From contig OX621237.1 of assembly GCA_951640165.1 (NCBI GenBank), forward strand, positions 13,764,001-13,828,000: 64,000 nt of DNA. Direction: 5' to 3'. The notes below the pieces were generated by a model, which was not told the origin of the DNA, did no database searches, and was given only the letters and a program-made list of their open reading frames with translations. Of this stretch, positions 1 through 12,300 are shown piece after piece (the stretch's first letter is position 1; the number at the start of each line of letters is the position of its first letter). The stretch is from Pseudoips prasinana. Lineage: Eukaryota; Arthropoda; Insecta; Lepidoptera; Nolidae. The position numbers and the translations under genes are program-made.

Positions 1-71
1 GAATTATAGAACCATAGGCTACGAATATATATATAATTCAAGTTACAATGTTTTATTCTGTTGTTCTGCAG

Positions 72-350
72 ATGTCGACGCTCGAGGCCCTTCGTCTGAT
101 ACATCAGCAGCAGTTCCTTTACTCGAGAAAGGATCGGAGACTTATGGAGCGTGGAGCGCCACATATGAGGGTCAAGTTGATATGCATCTGATCGTGTCCG
201 TAACGCCGGCAGCTGACTGTATTGTAGCCGCATGGAGGTTAGATGTGGACACCCGGCTTGCAGGAGGCAGTTCTCTCAGCTACAGACATCCTCTGCCTAT
301 ATACGTGCTCTTCAATCCTTGGTGTTTGACTGACAGTGTTTATATGCCAG
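72..350 (+). CDS. TG-A exon: second half of N-terminal beta-sandwich
   Basis: Acceptor AG at 70-71, donor GT at 351. Reads in from a split codon (2 bases here) and ends on 1 base of the next. Encodes the segment with SVTPAADCIVAAWRL and PIYVLFNPWC, the conserved end of the Transglut_N domain. It is 279 bases, the same as its TG-B counterpart. Confidence 0.93.
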
Positions 351-3300
351 GTAAATTTGCTTTATTAGTGCTACTAGCTGTGCCCGCGACTTCGTCCGCA
401 CATTTTCGTAATGCCTCCATAAATGTTACATCCGAATATCTCTAATATTTTGGTCTGTTGTCGTAAATTTATAAAATACTAGTTGTTCCCCGCGGTTTTA
501 CCCGAATTAAACTTTATAAATTATAGCCTATGTGTTAATCCAGGGTGTCAGCTAACTCCATATCAATTTTTTTTTTAATCGCTCCAGCCTGTTTGACGCG
601 AAGAAGTAACTAACATACACACTCACACTCTAACAAATTTTCGCCTTTATAATATTAGTGTGGTTCACGTAAACTATATATTTCCATACAAACTTTCATC
701 CCCTATTCCCTATTATTATTTTACCTTTGAGGATAAAATTTTTAGAAACTTTGAATGTCACATTTATTTATGTCGAATCAACAGCCTACAAAATATGTTT
801 CAAGCTCCTAGCTCAAAAAATTACAATTCTTCCATACAAATTTTCATACCCCCTTTCAACCCCTTACAACCCCATGTTCGCTTTAAAAAGTAGCATACGT
901 CCTTTCTCAGGCTCTAGACTATCTGTTTGCCATTTAGATCGGATCAGTAGTATTGACGTGAAAGCTCGACAGACAGACAGACAGTGTTACTTTCGCATTT
1001 ATAGTAAATATTAGTAAGGATTTTACAAAGTGAAGGAGTCTTTAATAAGAAATAATACTATGACACAAACTTTTTAGGTGAAGCTCATCGAGATGAATAT
1101 GTGCTAGAAGCAGGTGGATTGATGTTCAGAGGGGTTTACAATCGCATTAAACCAACACCATGGAATTATGCGCAGTACGAGAAAGACATCCTTGATTGTG
1201 CTTTGTATCTAGTCAGAGAAATTGGTAAAGTACGTATCCACTAAGTATAAATTTCTAATCCAATTACTAAAGCTATCTTTTTCAATAAGCATCGGAAGTT
1301 CGTCAGTTTTTATTGTTCCCCTGAGCGAAGGCCTCTTTGTGCTCGAGTAGAGATGAGGGTTTTAAGTATCCAGGTGGTGATGATTATTGCCCCGTGCTTG
1401 GGTATTAATGATCCACAAATAATATGCCTTCATTAAAATGATGAGATAAAGAGTGGTGTTTTTGTAGCGGTCCGTACATTTCATGTCTATCGGTTACTTA
1501 TACTTTGTTGTCAAACTTCAGGTGAAAGGACGAGCAAGAAGTGATCCAATTCGAACAGTACGAGCTTTGTCGGCAGCAGTTAATGTACAAGATGATAATG
1601 GTGTAGTGGTCGGAAACTGGGCCTCTGAAATAAGTGACTACAGTGGGGGCACCCATCCACTGAAATGGGTTGGCTCTATGGACATTTTGCAAAAGTATTA
1701 TGAGAAAAAGAAGCCAGTCAAATATGGACAATGTTGGGTTTATGCTGGAGTTCTCGCTACAGGTAATTGTTTAATCATGACACATTAGATATAAGATACA
1801 ATTTTGCGTATTCAAGGTCTTCTTGATGCGTTTAAGATTAGATATTTCCGGTTTCACGAATAATGAAGGTAAATAAATTATTTACGTAGACGGGTCCTCA
1901 AATCTAGACATGATGAAAGCGTGCGCAGTATTAGTATCTGGTTCAGGATACGAAACTTCCTCGACAAATACAGGAAAAAAATACGCTTCTTGTAAAAGGC
2001 ATAAAAATCTATAGGTTTGGTTGTAGGGTCTAGCTTAGTACCAAACAAGGCTTACCGCATTCCATTGAGTGAGTACTATAACTATACTAGTACCTAAATG
2101 AGAGGTACGATTGCAATAGCACATCCCAAATGTATTAACTGGCAGCTATAATAAGTGAAGTGTGAGGAGGGTTGCCAGAACTTTCGGTTAGCAACCCACA
2201 ATGCTCAAGGATCTTAGAATTCGTTTTGCCTTTTGTTTTTATTTAAAGACACCGCTTACCTTTGGTATTAATATTAATCACTGAGCCGTAATGACTCTTT
2301 TGGTACAAAGCACCCAGCCGGACACTGAAATACTAAGTAATGGAATCAGGCGTTACTTTGCGGAAATCTATAACATTAAAAATACTAAATTAATATGTAG
2401 TGTTAATTCCGCTAATTGTCAGTTTAACCAAGCCGGGACGCAAAATGCAATAATATTGCAGCGGTACGATACCCAAAACGAACAGTCAGTCCTCCACGAA
2501 CCATTCTCAAGGGATGTTAACTCGTCGAGTAGGTACCTGATTTGATTGTGCTTGCTTCGACGAATTTGATCATTTTTATATTGTCCTTCTTGCTTGTACA
2601 TATTTTCTGCGGGCGAGAGGGTGGTGTAGATTGCATTCCGGCTTGATTAAACTGCCAATTAGCGGTACCTAGTTGTCATATGCAAAATCAAATGCCTTGC
2701 ACTGCCTTGCTAAGTAGCTAGGCATTACTAAGGCGAATACGATAACCGCTGCGCCACACGTTTAATTAATCGTTTATCATCTACGGTGACCACTTACACG
2801 CCTGGTAAATATGTATATTTACAGATATTGTTCATCAAAACATCCCAGCTTGAGTAGTGAAATATTTTATTAGTTACTCCATTGACAATATAGAATGATA
2901 ATAATAAATATAGATGACTATGCTATTAATCAGTTCTTCACAAATACGAAGTATTTTATTTACTTCAACTCAGGAACATTTTGCATGACACTAATAAATT
3001 ACATTTTTTGGCAATCATAAAGTAAGTATTTTTCGTTTTCAGTATGCCGAGCTCTTGGTATTCCTTGTAGGCCGGTGACCGGATATGACGCAGCTCACGA
3101 CAGTCAGGGGAGCCTCACCATCGACATTATTAAGGATGAAGAAGGAAATACCCTCGACGAGTTTACTAGAGATTCTGTTTGGAACTACCATGTGTGGAAT
3201 GAGGTAAGGAATGGCTCTGTAGCAGCCCTATAACAAATTATTTTTGCGAATTCTTATTGATGTTTTGTTTATGATAACATTTGGCTAGATGACCTGACTT

Positions 3301-6300
3301 AAAAGTTACAATTTTTTGTATGATTCCATACTGATATATTCTCAAACGACTCCCTCACTGTGTGTACTATAAAATACAATTAGGCGGTGAATGAGTTGAT
3401 TTATATATCTAATAGGTATGCACATTCTTACTAAAAATAGACGCAATGTGCCGCGCCCACGCAACACCAGATTGATCCGTGATTCATTTCGTTATGGTAT
3501 TAATAACGTGGCCTAGATTATCTAATGACTTTATTACCTCAAATAAGTATTGTTGATCACGTACGATATTAACTTATTACATTATTTTAGGGTTCCTTTA
3601 AAGCAAACCAAATTTTCACCAAAAGGGTTCCTGTATAGCTTATTTTTCTATTACAATGGCTTTTAGGCTGTTTTTCCATTAAACATATGGCAATGTATAT
3701 CACACTAATATTATAAAGGCGAAAGTTATTGAGTGTGTATGTTTGTTACTTCTTCACGTCTAAACGGCTGAAGCGATTTCAATAAAATTTGGTATGGAGT
3801 TAGCTGACACCCTAGATTAACACATAGGCTATAATTTATAAAGTTTAACGCGGGTAAAACCGCGGGGCACAGCTAGTGGGTTATAAAACCTGTCGGCATT
3901 TACGGGGCGAAACTATGAACTTCTGGGGGTGATGGGTATTATTTTACTAGACCTAGGTGAAACAGAACGAAGAAGTTCTTTAAATTCATAGTTAAGTTAC
4001 ACATAAAAGAAATATATAATATAATATGCAAAGCGTAGCTCATTAAAATTTTGAATGTAGGGTTTACCTATAAGTAACTAAACATCTAGATGGAAATGTT
4101 AAAAGTAGTGTTATTTTTTAATGATTGATTTTAATGTTTAAGTTGTTGGTGAACCAAATAAATAAATAAAATAAATTATCCTCTAAAAGTCGCTTGACTA
4201 ATCGGTAAATTAAATCAAATGTAAATAGATCCACTACGAGCTAGATTGAACTTTATTGTGGTAATGAGAGTTACTGTTTATTTAAGTGCCTGAAGAAGTG
4301 AATTGTAAAACCATTCATGGTTGGAATGTTAAAATAGGGTCAATAATGACGAAACTCTATGTGTTGATGAGATAGACATATCAACATCCTTATGAAAGAT
4401 CTTTGATGTCGGAATAGATTTGGGGATTTTTTATATATTAGATATCATAAAAATAACATGTAAAAAGCTTTGTAACCCTTTTAACAAAAATTGCGCGAAT
4501 TGAATGAAATTTTGAATAGTTAAAGTTCATATGAAGAAGGAGTGCAGAAAGCTAATATAATTAAATAGGCATTAGAAGTGAAATAGTTTAATAAAAAAAT
4601 ATATATTACACATATTACCATGCTATTGACACACTGACAAATTGAGAAGAAATGACACTAATGTCAAAAAAATTAGGTCAGATTAATATTATTTGTCTTT
4701 ATTGTCTACTAGCTGTGCCCCGCGGTTTTACCCGCGTTAAATTTTATAAATTATCACAGCTCCTCCCCGTAGGTGATAAAATGTAGCCTATATGTTGACC
4801 CGACCCCTTAGTAATATTCATGCAAAATTTGAAGTAAATCCATACAGTACTTTTTGAGTTTAGCCTGGACATACATACAGACAAACAGATACACAGACAA
4901 AAATTCTAAAAACTATATTTTTGGCTTCGATATCGATTATAGATCACGCACCAAGTATCCTTTTTAAAAAATATTCAATGTACAGTTTTGACTATCCCAC
5001 GATTTTATTATATGTATAGATAGTCTTTGACAATAGATCCTTAATGGTCGAATTTCGAACATGTGCGATCTCTAGTTTTGCATGAAATTTGCTACATTAA
5101 CCGTGATGTACTTATCTACTATTCAAATCGTTTAGGTTTTTTATGTTTATTGTAGCGAGCACAACCGGATAATTATGAAAAATTTTAAAACGCTACTTCT
5201 TTCGATCATTTCATTTAGATTTTTTTTACTATTCTTAAACGTGTGCTGGTTTGATACTTGTAGAAGGTACAGACGCCAGCACATCAAGCTACCCCAATCT
5301 GTCAGATTTCCCCAATTGATAGTGAACCTTATGCTTTTGTGATAAAGTTGAAAATATATAAAAGAAATTTGACAGTTTGGGGTAGCTGGATGTGCTGGCG
5401 TCTGTACATAAAGTTTTCTAATTATTACCGTTAATCGTGAACTTCTAAACTTTTCTTTTCAGGTATGGTTGGATCGGCCAGATTTAGGAGCCGAATATGG
5501 AGGTTGGCAAGTGTTGGACTCGACGCCGCAAGAGACTTCTGAAAATATGTTCCGCTGCGGACCATCTTCATTGCGAGCTGTTAGGGATGGAGAGTTACAA
5601 AGACCCTATGATACAGCTTATGTGTTTGCTGAAGTTAATGCTGATAAGGTAAAACTTTAAAGGCTTTGATTTTTTTAGGTACCAAATAGCTAGAGTATTA
5701 GTCCACTTGCTGCATGCTATTATTACAAATCTAAATGATATTAATATCTATTTGTTAGGAAGAATAGATATTCTTCTTGAAGTTGGTCGAAGTAAAGAAA
5801 ACCTGCTCAGGTGGGGATTTTTAAATGGTTCCCACCTAGAGTGCAAGTGTGGTTCTGGCCCTCAAACTATGGCACACTTGTTAACATGCCCTGCGTGCCC
5901 TAATGCCTGCACGTTACAAGAACTAATGGACGCTACTGACAACGCTCAACTCGTAACTGAATTCTGGGCTGACTTAATTTAGATTGCCATTGGCACGCTA
6001 AGAAGAATAGGTATTGACTCTCTAAGAATATGTTTTTCTTTTGTATCATAGAAACAAGGGGGTTTGAATGTTACCTAACTACAAACCGGGTAGGGGTGGA
6101 AATCCATTTTAGAATTATATAACAAATTTTCGGCCGGTCCCAGACAAAAAGCAACTCAAAAAAATATATAAAAAAGAATGTGCTTTAAACCACACGACTG
6201 AAGTAAAAGTTCAAACTTAACTGGCTATGAGATAAAGAGAGAAAGAAAATACTTATGTCCTTTTTTTCACTTTTCTCCCTTGCCCCTGCAGTAATAAACG

Positions 6301-9300
6301 AAACGTAACTCTTTCCCTTTCTAACGTCACTGAGATATACTTCCGTTCGCCTCGCCTAACTACACTTTTCGTAACGGCGACTAGGTTACGAACGTTTCCA
6401 AGTTTCACCAACGTTTCGTTTTCACCAACTTACTCCCCAAGTCCAGCGAGCGTAAAGAAGTTCTTTTTACTTTCAAACAAAATTTATGATAATAGTTACT
6501 GGCAACTAACTATTGTTGGACCGCGTTTACGGCCATAACTTCGCCTTATATCGAGAAACCCTGCAGTTTATGGAATAAGCAGGACAATTTCGTTAAGCTC
6601 AAAGATCTTGTCTAAATTTTATGCGCTATAAATCTTGATAATGATGGCCAAGACCTCATTCTGCAATTTTGATGAGTGAGTTTGCATGCCCTAGGTACTT
6701 TATATTGAAAAAATTACATCATCTTTGATTCCCTTTCCATATTAGACGGTCACCGTAGCCTAGTTGGTAGTGCTCCTGCCTACGAAGCTGGTGGTCCTGG
6801 GTTCGAATCCCGGTAAGTGCAAATATTTGTGTGATGAGCACGAATATTTGTTTCTAAGTCTTGGATGTTTTCTATGTATTTAAGTATTTATCTATCTATA
6901 TAAGTATGTATATCGTCGCCTGGTACCCATAGTACAAGCTTTGCTTAGTTTGGGGCTAGGATGATCTGTGTGACACTGTCCCTAGATATTATATTATATA
7001 TTGTCCATGTGATTGTCCATATTTTATTACACACACTTGCATTTTATTTACAGGTGCTATGGAAATATTCGGGTGAAATTCAACCTCTCAAGCTGATTGC
7101 AAGAGATGCAGTTTCTATTGGGCAGAAAATTTCGACGAAAACCATCGGGAAAATGGAGCGTGAAGTAAGTAATGTCTATAATGGATTCAATTCATGGGAC
7201 TGTTGGCGTGGTTGGCAAATGCTTGCTTTTTTTTTTTTTTTTTTTTTTTTGGGCTATTAAGCCTCTTACTACTGCCTGCTGCTATCAATTGCAGCACCAT
7301 TGGAACTATTTTATTGGTTCCTAATTTATATTTCCAATTTTAATTAATTCATTATAATAATATCATATATATGCCGGTAACAGTATGACCTCCAGGCACT
7401 CTACCACTACACCGCCGTACTGCCATTAGCCTTTGCTGCGGCCCTGGCCACCCTACGTGCAAACGTAATGAAAATGTTCCGTTGTTGGCTATCTCGCATA
7501 ATTTCCGCGTAATTTTCTTTTTTTAACGGATATGTTAACTGTTGTTTAAGATCGCATCGCCAGGAGCTAAATCTAGGGCACTCATCTATCAGGTGGGGTA
7601 TCGTCTCCGGTATATCAGGATCACATGCGCAGCCTGGGTTTGACCTTAGTTTGAAACGTGCCAAATATTGTCCAAACCCCCCATGCCCCGTCAGTAGCTG
7701 AGTAGTGACATTGTCAATTGTAGTGTTGTTGACAATTTGGTATGCCTCTTGTATATCAGGCAAGAAAAGTCTCGTCAACGCACCGCTCTCCGCCCCTGCA
7801 TATCGGTTTTGCCACTCCCTGACACTATTCTGACGGATAACGTATTGTAAATGGGATATAGGTACCGCATCATAAACTGGTGCGGTCTTTTTTGTAAGGG
7901 CGGCTTTCTTTGCTAAGTCGTCCGCCCTTTCGTTTCCACCAATACCCACGTGCGCCTTAACCCAAAATAGTTTGATAGTGACCTCCTTGGCATCTAGAGT
8001 CCGGATCAGATCTTGTATCTCCGCCACTATTGGGTGAGTACTGTCGGGGACGGCAATAGCTTCCAGAGCCGATCTGGAGTCACTTAGGATATTAGCTGAG
8101 GGAATTTTTTGTGACCGCACCATGTGTAAAGCTTTGACAATAGCCTCCAATTCCGCCTGGAAAACTGTACAGTAGGGTGCCATAAGAAATCCAGTTTGCC
8201 GAGTTTCTGTCCCATTCTTCCACAAGGATGCCGCACCACCAACTTTACCTTCAAGCTTGCTGCCATCCGTGTAGATTGAGTAGCCCTGCACTTCATCCGC
8301 CTCCCTCTGGGTGTGAATAAGGCCGTGAACTATAGTTTGCCGAGCCGCGGGATGTGGGAGTTCGAAGGTTCCTTTCTTTTTTTCCACTTCTCTACCTGGT
8401 AAGAATGTAATAGATTTACCTCTTTTGTAATCGTAAAGATCAGCGGCTTCCCTCACCCGCAGGTCCAGTGGCAACAGGCCAGAAATGCATAACACCGAGG
8501 CAAGCGACGTCGTGCGATGAGCGCGTGCAATTAGGATACCAAACTTCCTGCTGATCTGGTTAAGTCTTTTGGTAACATATTGTTTGCTAGTATTTTTGGC
8601 CCAGATGCTAGCCGCGTATAAAATAGTAGGCTCAACCACTGCAGCGTACAGTTGTTTACAGATTGCTGCGCTCATCCCCCACGTCGTGCGCGTTGCTCTT
8701 GCTGCCTTCTGGTAAAGGTGGGTTGCTTTGCGGCAAACTGACTCTATGTGCGCCTTAAACGTCAATTTGGAATCAATCACCACACCCAGCACCTTAAGCT
8801 CGTGTGTTAATGTGAGAGGAGTGCCTCCCAGCTCTAGGTGCGGCTTGTTGTACTTGAGTCGCCTTGTTGCAATCATTGCTTGGGTCTTGTGCGCCGCAAA
8901 TTTCATTTTGCTTTGCGTACCCCAGTTTGCTACTCTCTCTAGGGCGTGGTTTGTGATTCTGGTCAATTCTTCTGAAGTTGTTGCAGAAGCAATGACCAGT
9001 ATATCATCAGCGAAGGCTTGTATGTGAGCCTCTAGGTTTTCGGCCTCCTGCAAAAGCGGGTCCAATTGAATGTTCCACATGAGTGGTCCACAAGAGGAAC
9101 CTTGTATGCAGCCCCTCTGAGTCTCGCGAGTGACTTCCACACCAGCATACTGGATTTTTACCTTTCTCCTGCTCAGATAACTATCCAACAGTAATGTTAT
9201 GTCACGGGGAATGATTGCTTTTCACGCCGGAGGTCGTGGGTTCAATTCCCACCCAGGACAGATATGTGTATGCATGAACATGTCTGTTTGTCCTGAGTCT

Positions 9301-12300
9301 GGGTGTAATTATCTATGTATATAAGTATGTATTTACAAAATAAAAATAGTATATGTAGTTTATCAGTTATCTGGTTTTCATAGTACAAGCTGTGCTTAGT
9401 TTGGGATCAGATGGCCATGTGTAAATAATCACCCAGAGTATTATTATTATTAAATTAAGAGTTGAAATTCTGTAAAAATCATTATACAACGGGTTTATTA
9501 TTATGATTTCAGGATATTACAGATACATACAAATACCCAGAACGGTCGCGTGAGGAGCGAATGACGATGGAGAAGGCACTGCGCAAGTCTGAGAGCATTT
9601 TCGCGCGCTACTACCTAAACGACGCCTTCAATGACGTCACTTTTGATTTTGAACTTGTGGACGATATCAAGATTGGCCAGAACTTCAATGTGGTACGGTA
9701 TTCATGTTATATGCGTATCCGCCACCATAAAAACTTTTATGTTTTGACGGTTGATTCAAAAAGTATATTGGACTTCCATATATTCATATTCATTTATTTC
9801 GTAAAGCCAGTTTACATGTCAATAATTATTATATATGATGATCACAAAAATACAATAAAATAACATAAAAACTAAATTAGAATTCAAATAATAAGTCCAC
9901 CTAAAATCTAAAACAAGCTAAAGTAAAAATAAAAATAAGATTATATGTATGTCAATGTTAGTCGCTTACCTACTTGGAATCCAATAGTTCCTTATAATTA
10001 TAAAAAGTTTGCTCAATAAGCCAGCGTTTGAGACGGTATTTAAAACTTGACAAGGTAGGAGCTGTTTTAACGGCACCCGGTAACTTGTAGTATATAGTAG
10101 GGCCCATGACATGAGTGAGCTTAGAGGATTTGGCAAGGGAGTGTTTTACGGCTGTCAGTTGATTCGCGTGTCTCGTGTTGTATGTGTGTACTTCACCATG
10201 TGTCGTATAGTTTTCTATGTTCGCTCTAACGTACATAGCTACTTGGAAGATATTAATGGATGGCAAGGTCATGATGCCAAGTCTCTTAAAGTGTGGTCTG
10301 GCAGAATCCTCGTGGGGTATACCAACAATTGCCCTGATGGCGCGCTTTTGCATTCTGAACGCCCGCTCCCAGTCAGCGGCGCGCCCCCATAGTTCTGCGC
10401 CGTATTGCAGTTGTGAGTGAACTGTGGCAAAGTAGCATGTACGTGCTACTTCTTCCGACACCGGTTAAATACGTCGGCTAATATTAGCGCGAGAGGAGCT
10501 GCGGCTGTCCGCAGTAACATCATACTTATTCCGTATATATCTTTTGAAGGTTTCGCTGGTATTTTTCTGGTAATCAACTGATATATTTCGCCTGCGGTGA
10601 AAAACCTGAGTCTTAAGGTACAGTTAACTGGCGGTCGCGCTGAACATAGGGCGCTCTTCACTTCTAAGATATTCGCTTGGGGTGCTCCACAAGTTACGGC
10701 AGCGCTCATAAAACGTCTGTTCATGGCGTCTACAGCCTCTTTTTTACTGTTGAAAGCGAGCCCATCAGAGTCTCTTATTACGTCAGTAAAGTCTAGATTG
10801 CAAGAATTACCCTTACCTCTCTCCTTATTTACTACATTCCACATGGCCTTTGATGCATTTCTGCTCGTCATTATAGTATTAGTATAAAATTCATGTTTGG
10901 TAGATCTGATTAAAACGTCATACTTATTTTGAATGTCAGTTATAATGGAATTTAGAAAATCATTATTTGTATTTAATTTAGTCAAATTTAAAATGTCAAA
11001 AAGGAGCGCTTTGTAGTTTTTAACGTCTTGGGTAACCCATGACGCTTTATTTTTGGTTTTATTTATTTTCTTTAACGGAAAGCAAATCTCAAATTTATTC
11101 ACTAGAATATTAATGAAGGACCTTGTAATGTCCGTTGCGTTCGTTTGTTGCCGTCTGATCTCATTCCAGTCCACACTTAACAACGACTCCCTATAGTTTG
11201 CTAGGTTAGAGTCGGAAAAACTCCGAGCATACTGAGGTGTGCTGGCGTCTATCACTACATTATGATAAGTGATTTCACTCATAACAGCCAGATGATCACT
11301 TATATTAGTTGAAATAGGCGAGGTTTGTACAGTACTTTGCACCAGGTTGCTGTACACGTGATCGAGACACGTCGAAGTGGTCGCGGTCACTCGCGTTGGA
11401 AAACCAACCAAGTTTGTCATGTCATGGGCTGACAATACATCAAGAAGTTGTTTTGTAAACCGGCATGCGTAATCTAAACAATTAACATTTAAGTCACCTA
11501 CAATTATACAGTCAGTTCCAATGTCCGTTATCTTATTTAGCAAACACTCCAAATACCGAGTAAATTCAGTAAAGCAGGTAAGATTAGATCTATAAATACA
11601 TACTACAGTCAATTTAAATTCTAACAAATCAATCGCGGAAATTTCGCACAATTTTTCTACGGATAATTTAACTAGTTCGTCATTTTGTATGCATTTAGTG
11701 TGTTCGGTAACAAATAAGCATGAACCACCATGTATAGTTTGCTGCCTACAGTAGCTCGATGCGAGTTTGTAGCCGTCAATTTGAGCACATTCCAATTTGT
11801 CTGCCGACAGCCAATGTTCCGATAACGCGAGGACGTCACATTTAATATCACTTTGCAGTAGCACTTCTAAACGTTGAGTTTTTTTGTCTAACGAACGTAC
11901 ATTTTGGTGACATACTGCCACAGTACGTTTTTTAACGCTTTTGTTTAACAATACTTCAGAGTTTAACGATGAGTCATCGAGCGTTGCGGTGATTGAAAAG
12001 CAATGGTATAGCCCAGCGCGACTGAGCAAGTCAGTCGGGCTGGGCTATACCATTGCTTTTCAATTTCATTGATATTACTTTATTACTTCATACGCTAAAA
12101 CTAATTTTTAAAACAATTATTCTGCTTTTAAGTAAAACTATTAAAAAAAGAACTATGGGAACTTCATTTTCACTGATTTGACAGCGCCCATAGATTTCGT
12201 TTTTTTCTAATTCTATGGATTTGCTTGCAAGTTCTTCGTTCCGCAGTTTTACAACATTAACAATACTAAAGTATGTGGCGAGTAGTACTACCAAGTTCAA

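Larger units (their letters stand above)
7197..9455 (+). mobile_element. tRNA-derived SINE, family A, split by a retrotransposon
   Basis: The SINE head (GTTGGCGTGGTTGGCAAATG) at 7197-7230 continues at 9222 with ACGCCGGAGGTCGTGGGTTC, the B box and the body to about 9455. Intact copies elsewhere (such as 21702-21945) show the two parts joined. The gap is the retrotransposon at 7231-9209. Confidence 0.85.
9850..12064 (-). mobile_element. Non-LTR retrotransposon with the RT core deleted
   Basis: Minus-strand element in a TG-A intron. The upstream part (12029-10446) is an endonuclease plus the start of RT; the downstream part (10461-9970) is the RT C-terminal region. The polymerase palm with YxDD is missing, and the parts meet at about 10446-10465. 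A 73-bp quasi-palindrome sits at its 5' end. Outer limits are approximate. Confidence 0.8.

Noticed and set aside
6745..6830. tRNA gene-like A and B boxes here and at the heads of the other SINEs
   Set aside because: The boxes belong to multi-copy SINEs with long non-tRNA bodies; no proper cloverleaf with anticodon stem and acceptor was evident.
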